Shown one piece after another: positions 34,324 to 43,073 of a DNA stretch of 64,000 nucleotides. The notes under the pieces are model-generated. The model did not search any database. It had not been told where the DNA came from and worked only from the letters and a program-made list of their open reading frames with translations. The position numbers and the translations under genes were made by a program. The first letter of the stretch is position 1; the number at the start of each line of letters is the position of its first letter. Location of the stretch: the NCBI RefSeq assembly GCF_013416555.1, contig NZ_JACCFG010000002.1, positions 310,001-374,000 on the forward strand. Reading direction: 5' to 3'. This stretch comes from Sphingomonas sp. R-74633 (lineage in GTDB: Bacteria; Pseudomonadota; Alphaproteobacteria; Sphingomonadales; Sphingomonadaceae).

Positions 34324-37218
34324 TCAGAGCCGGACGCGGACGCCGACCGTGTAGGTCGTCTCGTCATAGAGCGTCGAATAGCTCAGGCCCCTGAGGCCGT
34401 TGTAATTATAGTAATCGAGCGTTCGGCTCCCGAGGATGTTGGTGCCGCCGACATCGATGCGGATTGCCTGGTTGATGTCGTAGCCGATGCTGAAATCGAG
34501 CCGCCCTGCCCCGCGGGTGTAGACGAGCGCCGGCGCAGGCACGAGCGGCGGGAGCGGTGTGCCCGACAAATTCCCGGTCACCGGAGCCGACGGATCGATG
34601 GGTCGGAGGGTGGGCTGCGCCGTCCGGTCGACATCGAAATAGTTCGACCGCCACGTATAGACCAGCCGCCCGCTCAGCCCGAACTTCTCGTAGAGCAGAC
34701 CGGCGGTGTAGTTGTATTTCGACACGCCCTGCAGCGGGAAGCCCGCCAGCGGATCGTTGCCGCCGATCTTCGAATCCGAAATGGTAAAAGAGCCCTGCGC
34801 GCCGAAGCCGCTCAGCGCACCGGGCAGGAAGTCGAAGAAATACTGGCCGCTGAGCTCGATGCCCTTGAGCTTGGCCTCGCCGACATTGCGCGGCCGCGAG
34901 ATCGCGTAGTCGATGCCGGCATAGCTCTCGACCTTTGCGCCGGTGATCACGCGATCATGGATGTTGCGGTAATAGCCGGCGAGCGCGACATAGCCCTTGC
35001 CGATATAATATTCGAGCGTGGCGTCGAAGCTCTCGGATCGCTGGTCCTTGAGGTTCGGATTGCCTGCCGTGCCCGTGCTCTGCACAAGGTTGTTGAACGA
35101 CTGGCGCAGCGTCGTCGCCGGATTCAGATCGGGGAAATCGGGGCGGCGGATCGACTTGGAGTAGCTGAGGCGCGACTGGAAGGCACCGTCGCGGAAACGC
35201 ATCGTGCCGACCGGCAGCACATTCCAGTTGGTCGTATCCGAATGGAGCGGCGCGTAGGTCGTGGTCGCGCCGGAGGTCACGGCCTGGAAACCATCATATA
35301 CGCGGTGCGCCTGGATCACGCGCACACCGATCACGCCGTCGATCGTCGCATCGCCACCCAGCGGTACTTCATATTCGGCCTGGGCATAGCTGGCGAAGGT
35401 CCGCTCCTTCGCGTCGAACCGGCGGCCCGGATCATAGCCCGGGCGGCCGAGCGGCAGCTTGAAGATGGGCCGGATCAGGTCGAGATTGCTCTCGGATAGC
35501 AGGAAGTCGGTGCTGGGCACCAGCGCGCGACCGCCATTGTTGAGATCGGGCGTGGGCGCCGACAGCGTCAGGAAGTTGCCGGGCAGGCCGAGCGTGCTCA
35601 ACTTGACGACATTGGCCTCGTTGGTGCCGAAATTGGGCGAACCGTTGCCGGCGGGTGCCGGCAGGGGCGTGCTCGACTGGACCGACTGGAAGGCCGCGAC
35701 GCGATTGGCGTAGCGCGCGCCGGCGCTGAGCTTTTTCAGCACGCTGCCGTCGAAGTCCTTGGCCAGATCGATCTTGGTCTGGAAGAGCGTGCCCGAAGCG
35801 GTGCTGTAGTTCTGCTGAAAGGCGTTGCGGAGGATCAGGTTGGCGGCGCTCTCCAGCGGACCGCTCGGCGTCGTGTAATGGGGCAGCCCCTCATCGTCGA
35901 AGTCGACGGTCATCGTCGCCAGGCGCTGGCCGACATTGATCGTGAAGTCCTGCGTGTCGGTGTCCGAGCGCTGGTACGACAGGTCCACCTTGGCGTGCCA
36001 GCCATCCTGGTCATAGACGAAGCCTCCGGCGACCTGCTTGTTGGTCGTCTCGTTGTCGCGCGCGGTGGACGACTGGTTCATCGCCGCGTTGCGGATCGTC
36101 ATGCTTTTAGGCTGACACAGCGTCTGCACCGAGTTGGCCTCGAGCGTCTGGCGCCCTTGCTGATCGGTGTTGATCGCCGGGTTCTGGCCGGAATTGCTCG
36201 CGCGCGTGGTGATGCACTGATTGCCCGGCACCACATCGGTAACCGAGACGATCGCGGTCGTGCCGAAGCTGTTGGTATAGGGCTGGAAGTTGAAGCCCTG
36301 CACCGCGCCGCGATCACGGAAGCTGGTGTAGAAGCCCTCGACATAGGCCACCAGCGACGGCGAGGCCTGCCATTGCAGCGCTGCGTTGAGTTCCTTGCGG
36401 GTGACCTCGCCGGTCTGCGGCATGTCCTGCATGACGTTGGGCAGGAGCAGGCCGGGCGTGTTGTAGGGCGTCGTCTGCGAGCTGCGGCGATCGACCAGGA
36501 TGGTCGAGGTGCGAGTATAGCCCTGCTTCGAATAGCTGCCATTCACCAGCACGCCGATCTCGCCGATCCCCGTATCCCAGCGGTCGGTCGCGAGCAGGCC
36601 GATCTGCGGCCCGATCCGGTCGTCATAGCGGCCGTAATTGCCGCGCGCGGTGAGCACCACGGTCGGCCTCTTGAACGCGAAAGGCTTGTTGAGCTGGAGG
36701 TCGATCGTGCCGGCCAGGCCGCCCTCGATCTGATCGGCGGTCTGCGACTTGGCCACGTCGATCCGGGCAAGCGCCTGGGCGGGCATGTCCTGCAGGTTGA
36801 AGCTGCGATCATTGGTCGTGAAGACCTCGCGGCCATCAACCGTGGTCAGGATATCGGGAAGGCCGCGCACCCGGACATCCGCGAGCTCATTGTTGCGATT
36901 GACCGACACCAGCACGCCCGGCACGCGCTGCAGCGCGGCGGCGGTGGTCGGATCGGGCAGCTTGCCGATATCGTCCGCGACGATCGAGTCGACGACCTGG
37001 AGCGCGTCCCTCTTGATGTCGGCGGCGCGGGTCAGCGAGGACCGGATGCCGGTCACGATAATCTGCTGGTCCTCGGCAACGCCGTCTTCCGGCGCGGTCG
37101 CCTGGCCCTGCGTGCCGGAATTCTGGTTCGTTTGCGCCGTCGCGTCGACCGCGGTTTGCGCGTGCGCCGAGCTTACGACCGCAAGCATCGACACCCCAGC
37201 CAGGATGCAAATCCTCAT
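34324..37218 (-). CDS. TonB-dependent receptor, glycan-uptake type
   Basis: 964 residues. Signal peptide MLAVVSSAHAQ, Gln/Thr linker, then QQIIVTGIRSSLTRAADIKRD and plug blocks VADDIGKLPDPTTAAALQRVPGV and VRVRGLPDILTTVDGREVFT. The barrel ends YTVGVRVRL, with Leu instead of the usual terminal Phe, an oddity that could affect recognition by the barrel-assembly machinery. It is first in an operon with GH92 and esterase genes, which makes an acylated alpha-mannoside the likely cargo. The ribosome site is CAGGAGAGG. An AT-rich element lies 63-93 bases upstream of the ATG. Confidence 0.92.
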   Translation of the reverse strand: MRICILAGVSMLAVVSSAHAQTAVDATAQTNQNSGTQGQATAPEDGVAEDQQIIVTGIRSSLTRAADIKRDALQVVDSIVADDIGKLPDPTTAAALQRVPGVLVSVNRNNELADVRVRGLPDILTTVDGREVFTTNDRSFNLQDMPAQALARIDVAKSQTADQIEGGLAGTIDLQLNKPFAFKRPTVVLTARGNYGRYDDRIGPQIGLLATDRWDTGIGEIGVLVNGSYSKQGYTRTSTILVDRRSSQTTPYNTPGLLLPNVMQDMPQTGEVTRKELNAALQWQASPSLVAYVEGFYTSFRDRGAVQGFNFQPYTNSFGTTAIVSVTDVVPGNQCITTRASNSGQNPAINTDQQGRQTLEANSVQTLCQPKSMTIRNAAMNQSSTARDNETTNKQVAGGFVYDQDGWHAKVDLSYQRSDTDTQDFTINVGQRLATMTVDFDDEGLPHYTTPSGPLESAANLILRNAFQQNYSTASGTLFQTKIDLAKDFDGSVLKKLSAGARYANRVAAFQSVQSSTPLPAPAGNGSPNFGTNEANVVKLSTLGLPGNFLTLSAPTPDLNNGGRALVPSTDFLLSESNLDLIRPIFKLPLGRPGYDPGRRFDAKERTFASYAQAEYEVPLGGDATIDGVIGVRVIQAHRVYDGFQAVTSGATTTYAPLHSDTTNWNVLPVGTMRFRDGAFQSRLSYSKSIRRPDFPDLNPATTLRQSFNNLVQSTGTAGNPNLKDQRSESFDATLEYYIGKGYVALAGYYRNIHDRVITGAKVESYAGIDYAISRPRNVGEAKLKGIELSGQYFFDFLPGALSGFGAQGSFTISDSKIGGNDPLAGFPLQGVSKYNYTAGLLYEKFGLSGRLVYTWRSNYFDVDRTAQPTLRPIDPSAPVTGNLSGTPLPPLVPAPALVYTRGAGRLDFSIGYDINQAIRIDVGGTNILGSRTLDYYNYNGLRGLSYSTLYDETTYTVGVRVRL

Positions 37219-37264
37219 CTCACCTCTCCTGATTCTGATCGTTTTCGTCAGATTTTGAAGATGG

Positions 37265-37313
37265 GTATCACGCAGCAGTGGATATTAAAACAAAATACTT
37301 AATTTATAGACCG
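37265..37313 (-). promoter_or_regulatory. AT-rich element and promoter for TBDR gene 34324-37218
   Basis: The reverse strand reads TAAGTATTTTGTTTTA (37301-37286), 14 of 16 identical to a stretch before virB2 (40041-40056). A possible promoter is TTGTTT, 17 bases, TGATAC (37270-37265). Resemblance to the 14892 element needs one gap, so this is a weaker member. Confidence 0.45.
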
Positions 37314-37323
37314 CGCAAAGGAT

Positions 37324-37346
37324 GCCGCCCCTCACTGAGGGGCGGC
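37324..37346 (-). terminator. Hairpin after SGNH hydrolase gene 37363-38601
   Basis: GCCGCCCCTC (37324-37333), a 3-base loop, GAGGGGCGGC (37337-37346), perfect 10-bp stem 16 bases beyond the stop. On the reverse strand the tail is ATCCTTTGC, moderately T-rich. Confidence 0.65.
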
Positions 37347-37362
37347 GAAAGTGTCTACGGTG

Positions 37363-38601
37363 TCAGAATTGCGCTGCGGCGCAGCTCGCGAGCACGGGCT
37401 CGCCCTGCGCGTTCGGATGCAGCTTATCGAGAGTAATGTTCGGCCGCCACGCGGTCGGCATCGTGGTTCCGCGGACGCAGGCTTCGAAATCGATCACGCC
37501 GTCGAACGGCGCCGCTGCACTGCGGATCCAGGCGTTGACGTCGTTGCGGATGTCCTCGGACGCGATCGAATAATAGCCCGACTTGTTGTAGAAGGGGGTC
37601 AGCGTGCCCCCGATCACGTTGATCCTCGGCACATGATTATGCGCCCGGGTGACCAGATCGATCATCTTGTCGATGAGCATCTGCGCCGTCGTGTTCGGCG
37701 TCTGATTGTTATAATGCCCGACATCGTTGATGCCCTCGAGCAGGATGATCGTCTTCACGCCCGACAGGTTCATCGCGTCATAGCCCCAGCGCTTGTAGAG
37801 CGCCGGTGTGATGCCGACCCGGCCCGAACCGTCGTCCAGGCCACCGTCATACAGGATGCGATCGCTTCCGATCCCCGTATTGACCACCGCGAGATGGTCC
37901 GTGCTCGCCTGGCCGTTGAGCGTGTTGAACAGCAGGTTCGGCCAGCGGTTGTTCTGGTTGATGTCCGATCCGGTACCATCGGTGATGCTGTCGCCGATCG
38001 CGACGACAGCCTGGCTTCCCGCGGGTGCATCGACATCGACAGCCGTGGCGAAATGCCAGGACCGGTAGTTGGTCGGCGTGGTCAGGTTCTTGTTGGCGGC
38101 CTGGTTGCCGCTCGCGAAATACGACGTCTGGAACGATTTGAAGTGGCTCGTGTACAGGCTGATCGTCTGCTTCGGCAGGAAGAAGCTGATCGCGAGATCC
38201 TCATTGGCGTTGACCGCGAGCGGCGCCGGATCGCTATAGACTTCGGCGCCAGGCGCTATCGTCACCGTCGCTGCCCCACCGTTGAAGGTCAGCGTCTGGC
38301 GGCTGGTCGCCAGGATGCTGTCCGCCGTGCCGTCGCGCTTGGCAATGGTCGCCGCATTGATCTTGAGCGATTCCGTGCCGTGCTGGTTGGAGAAGCGCAC
38401 GCGCACCCGGCTACCGCCGAGCGACATGTGGACGATGTTGCGATAAGTGATCCCGCCAGCGGGAATTGCCTCTCCGGGGGGCGTGTCCTGCGCACCCTCC
38501 CCCGCAGCCCAGCTCGCGACCCAGTTCGGAGTCTGCGCAAGCGCCGGCACGGCGACGAACATGCACGCACAGGCCGCCGCGAAATATCTACCAAGTTTCA
38601 T
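37363..38601 (-). CDS. Secreted SGNH/GDSL hydrolase
   Basis: 412 residues, paralogue of the product of 19839-21083. Signal peptide CACMFVAVPALAQ; beta domain with WVASWAAGEGAQ and YRNIVHMSLGGSRVRVRFSN; SGNH block I AIGDSITDG with Ser205; VNTGIGSDRIL; LLEGINDVG; catalytic His in DKLHPNAQG. Probable esterase or deacetylase on carbohydrate. ATG at 38601 follows AGGGG. It lies downstream of the secreted unknown at 38765, but a perfect 12-bp hairpin separates them. Confidence 0.9.
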   Translation of the reverse strand: MKLGRYFAAACACMFVAVPALAQTPNWVASWAAGEGAQDTPPGEAIPAGGITYRNIVHMSLGGSRVRVRFSNQHGTESLKINAATIAKRDGTADSILATSRQTLTFNGGAATVTIAPGAEVYSDPAPLAVNANEDLAISFFLPKQTISLYTSHFKSFQTSYFASGNQAANKNLTTPTNYRSWHFATAVDVDAPAGSQAVVAIGDSITDGTGSDINQNNRWPNLLFNTLNGQASTDHLAVVNTGIGSDRILYDGGLDDGSGRVGITPALYKRWGYDAMNLSGVKTIILLEGINDVGHYNNQTPNTTAQMLIDKMIDLVTRAHNHVPRINVIGGTLTPFYNKSGYYSIASEDIRNDVNAWIRSAAAPFDGVIDFEACVRGTTMPTAWRPNITLDKLHPNAQGEPVLASCAAAQF

Positions 38602-38727
38602 GATGAATCCCCTGCTGTTGGGTGGCCAACATCCGCCGGTCCACCGCGCACCATCGCGGCCCTCGCAGACGACCGAAGAAACCCCGCCGACGACTATCGG
38701 CTGGCTGGACGAACAGGCATTGGCAGG

Positions 38728-38757
38728 AAGATGCGCACCCCTGCATGGGGTGCGCAT
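38728..38757 (-). terminator. Hairpin after secreted unknown 38765-39718
   Basis: GATGCGCACCCC (38728-38739) pairs exactly with GGGGTGCGCATC (38746-38757) around a 6-base loop. It stands eight bases after the stop. The tail TTCCTG is weakly T-rich, so termination may be partial. Confidence 0.6.
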
Positions 38758-38764
38758 CCTTCAG

Positions 38765-39718
38765 TTAGAAGTCACCGAGACGGTTGGCTTCCCAGGTCCA
38801 GGTGCCCCATTTGAGCGGGTCATAGGCAGTCGTGAACGGCGGGGCCCAATGGAGGTCGAACGCCGTGTAGTTCTCGATCGCCGTCGCGGTGATGTTCATC
38901 GCCGCCCGCGAGGAGAGCGCGCTCTCCCTTTCGAGGCACGACAGCGCCTCATGCTGCGGCGCGCTCTCATAGTTGATCAGGACCTTGACGCGCCGATAAG
39001 CCATCATGTTGGTGATCGTGGTGTTGTTCGGCAGGCCCCAGTTGGTCGCGTCCTTGGTGTGGTCGGGGCAATAGCCCTGCGGCGTGTTCACCTTGGTCAG
39101 CCGCACCTGGTAGATCGTCGAATCCAGCTCGGGATTGGTGAACGGGATCGGCTGGTTGTTGATGTCGACCGGCCAGGGATTGAGCATGATGTGCTTGTAG
39201 CCAAGGCCGACCGCATAGTTGATCATGCTCTGGATCGCGGCACGACCGCCGGTGCCGCGGTCGAGATAGCCCTGCATGTTCTCGAGCCGGAGATAGTCGG
39301 TATAGGGCTTGGCGTTGGCCGCCATCGCCTTGTAGCCGGCGGAGTCGATCCGCTCGCCGGTGTCGGGATCGCCGCCAACGCCGGGGACGATGATGATGCC
39401 CCGGGTCTCGGTGATCGAGCGGATGAACGTGTCATATTGCGCGACGTTGGTGACGTTCAGGAAGAACGGCACCAGCGCGGTGACGCCGCCGGGCACCTGG
39501 TCCAGCGCGGTGAGCAACTGCGCGTCGGTGTGGTTGAGCGCGGGATCGGAATTGCCCGAAAAGGCCTTTCCTGCGGTCCGCGCGTACACGAAGTGAAGCG
39601 GCCGGGAGAACACGCCCGGCGGGACCTGCGCCGAAGCAGGCGTTGCGGTGAACATAGCGACCGGCAGCGCAAGGGCTGCTGAGCAAGCGAGAGTCGTTAA
39701 GTGCCGTTTCAAGGTCAT
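38765..39718 (-). CDS. Secreted protein of unknown function
   Basis: 317 residues, not recognised. The signal peptide ends ATPASAQ. The mature part contains FVYARTAGKAFSGNSD, TALVPFFLNVTNVAQYD, IIIVPGVGGDPDTGERID, YKHIMLNPWPVDINNQPIP and LINYESAPQHEALSCLERE, ending in Trp-rich KWGTWTWEANRLGDF. Repeating strand-helix units are compatible with a barrel-type enzyme, but no catalytic signature is seen. Ribosome site CAGAGGAGAGC. An AT-rich stretch resembling the shared element lies at 39830-39865. The gene order with the SGNH hydrolase suggests a role in the same pathway. Confidence 0.75.
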   Translation of the reverse strand: MTLKRHLTTLACSAALALPVAMFTATPASAQVPPGVFSRPLHFVYARTAGKAFSGNSDPALNHTDAQLLTALDQVPGGVTALVPFFLNVTNVAQYDTFIRSITETRGIIIVPGVGGDPDTGERIDSAGYKAMAANAKPYTDYLRLENMQGYLDRGTGGRAAIQSMINYAVGLGYKHIMLNPWPVDINNQPIPFTNPELDSTIYQVRLTKVNTPQGYCPDHTKDATNWGLPNNTTITNMMAYRRVKVLINYESAPQHEALSCLERESALSSRAAMNITATAIENYTAFDLHWAPPFTTAYDPLKWGTWTWEANRLGDF

Positions 39719-40139
39719 GAAAGCTCTCCTCTGTTTTTTTCTAAGGCGTCGCCTCCCTGGTTCCTGGCTCGTTGTGGGTCTGATTTCCCGTTAGCCGAGA
39801 GACGCACCGCGTTCGAGCATATGGCGAGCCGTCGATATTAAAAAGCATTTTTGTTTTTCTTTTGGTTCTAAATAAATTAAGTTATTGTAAGAACGATCTA
39901 ATTACCTGAAACATGAGAGTAAGGGCTGCTGCGCCCTCCCCCCGCCAACCGTGCCGGTTGCCCACGGGCAGGCTTACCGGCGACTAAGGTTCAACCGCGC
40001 ATGCCCGAACCGCACCCGGACGATTAGGCCCATATTCAGATAAGTATTTTGCTTTTTTAATTTGCTTTTTGAATCGGATTATCCCGAAATGCGGTCAGAG
40101 TCGCCCACCACAAGGGCGGCCGAACATGGGACGAGGATC
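39719..40139. promoter_or_regulatory. Divergent control region between secreted unknown and virB2
   Basis: About 420 bases with no gene. AT-rich blocks lie at 39830-39895 (beginning CGTCGATATTAAAAAG, then TTTTTGTTTTTCTTTT) and at 40034-40072 (TAAGTATTTTGCTTTT at 40041-40056). Both resemble the element found before other genes of the region, with gaps. The stretch 39900-40030 shows nothing recognisable. Confidence 0.5.
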
Positions 40140-40454
40140 ATGGGCATCAACGCGCGCGCCCTGCGGGGCGCCCTTCTCGCTGTATTTGCGATACCGGCCT
40201 CCGCCTTCGCGCAGGACGCCGACCCCGCCGGCTCGGGCGCGCTGGTTTCCGCCGTGACCTGGCTGCAGGGCACCCTGCTCGGCACCGTCGCGACGGTGGT
40301 GGCGGTGATCGCGGTCGCGTCGGTCGGCTTCCTGATGCTCACCGGCCGGATAAACTGGCGCTACGGCGCCACGGTGATCCTGGGCTGCTTCATCCTGTTC
40401 GGTGCGGCGAGCATCGTCGCGGGAATCCAGTCGACCGCGCAATCGAGCCTTTGA
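40140..40454 (+). CDS. virB2: VirB2 family pilin subunit
   Basis: 104 residues from the ATG at 40140 (GAGGATC upstream). Signal peptide ending PASAFAQ; two hydrophobic helices (WLQGTLLGTVATVVAVIAVASVGFLML and GATVILGCFILFGAASIVAGI) joined by a short basic loop TGRINWR. This is the TrbC/VirB2 layout: small, processed, inner-membrane stored pilin. First gene of the secretion operon. The virB3 start follows the stop by one base. Confidence 0.9.
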   Translation: MGINARALRGALLAVFAIPASAFAQDADPAGSGALVSAVTWLQGTLLGTVATVVAVIAVASVGFLMLTGRINWRYGATVILGCFILFGAASIVAGIQSTAQSSL

Positions 40455-40455
40455 A

Positions 40456-40740
40456 ATGAACGGGCTGGAGCGCGATCCGCTCTTCGTCGCGCTCACGCGT
40501 CCGCAGATGTTTGCGGGCGTGACTTATAGCTATTTCGTCGCCAACGCGATCATCGCCACCGAATTGTTCCTGATCTTCAAATCGATATGGGCGCTGGTCG
40601 CAGCCCTGGCGGTGCATCTGATCGGCGTGCTCGCCTGCCTGCGCGAGCCGCGCTTCTTCGATCTATGGCTGGCGCGAGTCAGCCGCTGTCCGCGCGTACG
40701 CAACCACAAGATCTGGCAATGCAACTCCTACCGGCCCTGA
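40456..40740 (+). CDS. virB3: VirB3 family inner-membrane protein
   Basis: 94 residues. LERDPLFVALTRPQMFAGVTYSYF is the standard VirB3/TrbD opening, followed by two transmembrane helices around 28-65. It supports pilus assembly beside VirB4. The virB4 gene starts 22 bases before its stop, a long overlap that implies coupled translation. Confidence 0.9.
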   Translation: MNGLERDPLFVALTRPQMFAGVTYSYFVANAIIATELFLIFKSIWALVAALAVHLIGVLACLREPRFFDLWLARVSRCPRVRNHKIWQCNSYRP

Positions 40741-43073
40741 CCCGCGACCCCAGGGTGGTGGCGAACGAGGCACCAGCCGGACGGCATTTGCCCTATGCGC
40801 GCCACGTCGACGATCGCACGATCGAGACACGCGACGGCATGCTGATGCAGGTGATCCAGCTGCGCGGCCTGCTGTTCGAGACGGCGGACACCGAGGAGCT
40901 GAACTATCGCAAGCGGCTGCGCGATGCGATGCTCCAGTCGATCGGCTCATCGCGCTTCGCAGTCTACTACCATGTCGTCCGGCGCGCGATCGAACCCACG
41001 CTCGATGCCGAATTTCCCGATGCTTTCTCCGCCCAGCTCGACGCGGCGTGGCAGGCCCGCCTTGCCGAGCGCAGGCTCTACACCAACGACCTGTTTCTGA
41101 CGCTGGTGCGCCGGCCGCTTCAGGGGCGCATGGGCCTGCTCGAACGACTGCGCGGCAGCTCGGCCACGGCCAACACCGTACAGGATCTGCGCGCCCTCGA
41201 TACGGCGCGCGAGGCGCTGATCGCCACGCTTGGCAGCTACGAGCCGCGGCTTCTCTCGGTCTATCAGGCCGCGCAGGGCAATTGCTCCGAACCGCTCGAA
41301 TTCCTGTCCTCCCTCTATCACGGCGAGGTCCGGCCGGTGCTGCTGCCGATGCAGGATCTCGGCGCCTATCTCCCCTATCGCCGCATCAGTTTTGGGCAGG
41401 AAGCCATCGAGTTCGGCCCCGCCGGCGACTCTCCCCGCAGCTTCGCCGCCATGGTCTCGATCAAAGACTATCCCGGCCAATCGGCCCCGGGCATGCTCGA
41501 CGAACTGCTTCGCCTGCCCTTCGAGATCACGCTCTCGCAGAGCTTTGCCTTTGTCGAGCGCCAGGCGGCACTCGCGCGTATGAACCTGACGCTCAGGCGC
41601 ATGCGCTCGGCGGAGGACGAGGCGGTAAGCCTGCGGGCGGAGCTTTCCGGCGCCAAGGATGAGGTCGCCGCCGGCCGCGCCGGCTTTGGCGAGCATCACA
41701 TGACGATCGCGGTGCGCGGGCACAGCCTGGAGGAGGTTGACCAAGGCGTCGCCGAAGTCCAGGCAACGCTTGCCGAGATGGGCATCATCGCCGTGCGCGA
41801 GGAAATCGCGCTCGAGCCCGCCTTCTGGGCGCAGTTTCCGGGAAACTTCAAATATATCGCCCGGCGCGGCCTGATCTCGACCGCCAATTTCGCCGGCTTC
41901 GCCAATGGCCACAATCTACCCCATGGCAAGGCGGCGGGAAATCATTGGGGCGAGGCAGTGACCTTGCTGGAGACCACGGCGGCCGGTCCCTATCACTTCA
42001 ACTTCCACCATGGCGACCTGGGCAATTTCACCGTGATCGGCCCGTCCGGCTCGGGCAAGACGGTGGTGCTCAACTTCCTGCTCGCCCAGGCGCGCAAGTT
42101 CAGCCCGCGCATCATCTTCTTCGACAAGGACCGCGGCGCGGAGCCGTTCCTGCGCGCGGTAGGCGGGCGCTACGACCTGTTGCGCCCCGGCACGCCCTCG
42201 GGCCTCAACCCGCTCCAGATTGCCGACGAGCCGGCCAACCGCCAGTTCCTGATCGATTGGGTGGCGCTGCTCGCGGGCGGCGCGGACATCGACGAGATTG
42301 CCCAGATCAAGGATGCGATCGACGCCAATTATGGCCAGCCGCTGGAGCAGCGCCGCCTGCGTCATCTTGCCCAGCTGTTCCGCGGCAGCCATCGCCCGCA
42401 CGCCGCAGACCTGTGGGCACGGCTGCGTCCCTGGTGGGGCGAAGGCGAGCGCGCCTGGCTGTTCGACAATGAAACCGACCTGACGGACCTGACTGCCCAC
42501 ACGGTCGGCTTCGACATGACCCAGATCCTTGACGACCCCGCCGTGCGCACCCCCGCTATGATGTACCTGTTCCACAGGGTCGAAGAGCGGCTCGACGGCA
42601 CGCCGGCGATCATCGTGGTCGATGAAGGTTGGAAAGCGCTTGACGACGACGTGTTCGTTCGCCGGATCAAGGACTGGGAAAAGACGATCCGCAAGCGGAA
42701 CGGCATCGTCGGTTTCGCAACCCAAAGCGCGCAGGACGCGATCGAGAGCCGCATCGCCAGCGCAATCATCGAGCAGGCGGCGACCCAGATCTTCATGGCC
42801 AATTCAAAGGCGCGGCATAGTGATTATGTCGAAGGCTTTGGGTTGACCGAGCATGAATATGAGCTGGTGCGCACCCTGCCCGACAGCGCGCGCTGCTTCC
42901 TGATCAAGCATGGCAATGAAAGCGTCGTCGCGCGGTTGAACCTGGGCGGCGAGCGCGAACTGCTCACCGTGCTCTCGGGCCGCGAACGCACGGTGCGGCT
43001 GCTCGACCAGATCCGCGCCGAGCATGGCGAGGATCCGGCGGCGTGGCTGCCCCGGCTGGTGGAGCTCGCATGA
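40719..43073 (+). CDS. virB4: VirB4 family secretion ATPase
   Basis: 784 residues, near the usual length. Walker A GPSGSGKT at about 441-448, Walker B IIVVDEGW near 631-638, and the CagE/TrbE N-terminal domain at about 170-390. ATG at 40719 within virB3 is chosen because MQLLPALTRDPRVVANEAPAGRHLPY is a typical VirB4 start. It powers pilus biogenesis and substrate transfer at the inner membrane. All motifs look intact, so the system is probably functional. Confidence 0.95.
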   Translation: MQLLPALTRDPRVVANEAPAGRHLPYARHVDDRTIETRDGMLMQVIQLRGLLFETADTEELNYRKRLRDAMLQSIGSSRFAVYYHVVRRAIEPTLDAEFPDAFSAQLDAAWQARLAERRLYTNDLFLTLVRRPLQGRMGLLERLRGSSATANTVQDLRALDTAREALIATLGSYEPRLLSVYQAAQGNCSEPLEFLSSLYHGEVRPVLLPMQDLGAYLPYRRISFGQEAIEFGPAGDSPRSFAAMVSIKDYPGQSAPGMLDELLRLPFEITLSQSFAFVERQAALARMNLTLRRMRSAEDEAVSLRAELSGAKDEVAAGRAGFGEHHMTIAVRGHSLEEVDQGVAEVQATLAEMGIIAVREEIALEPAFWAQFPGNFKYIARRGLISTANFAGFANGHNLPHGKAAGNHWGEAVTLLETTAAGPYHFNFHHGDLGNFTVIGPSGSGKTVVLNFLLAQARKFSPRIIFFDKDRGAEPFLRAVGGRYDLLRPGTPSGLNPLQIADEPANRQFLIDWVALLAGGADIDEIAQIKDAIDANYGQPLEQRRLRHLAQLFRGSHRPHAADLWARLRPWWGEGERAWLFDNETDLTDLTAHTVGFDMTQILDDPAVRTPAMMYLFHRVEERLDGTPAIIVVDEGWKALDDDVFVRRIKDWEKTIRKRNGIVGFATQSAQDAIESRIASAIIEQAATQIFMANSKARHSDYVEGFGLTEHEYELVRTLPDSARCFLIKHGNESVVARLNLGGERELLTVLSGRERTVRLLDQIRAEHGEDPAAWLPRLVELA

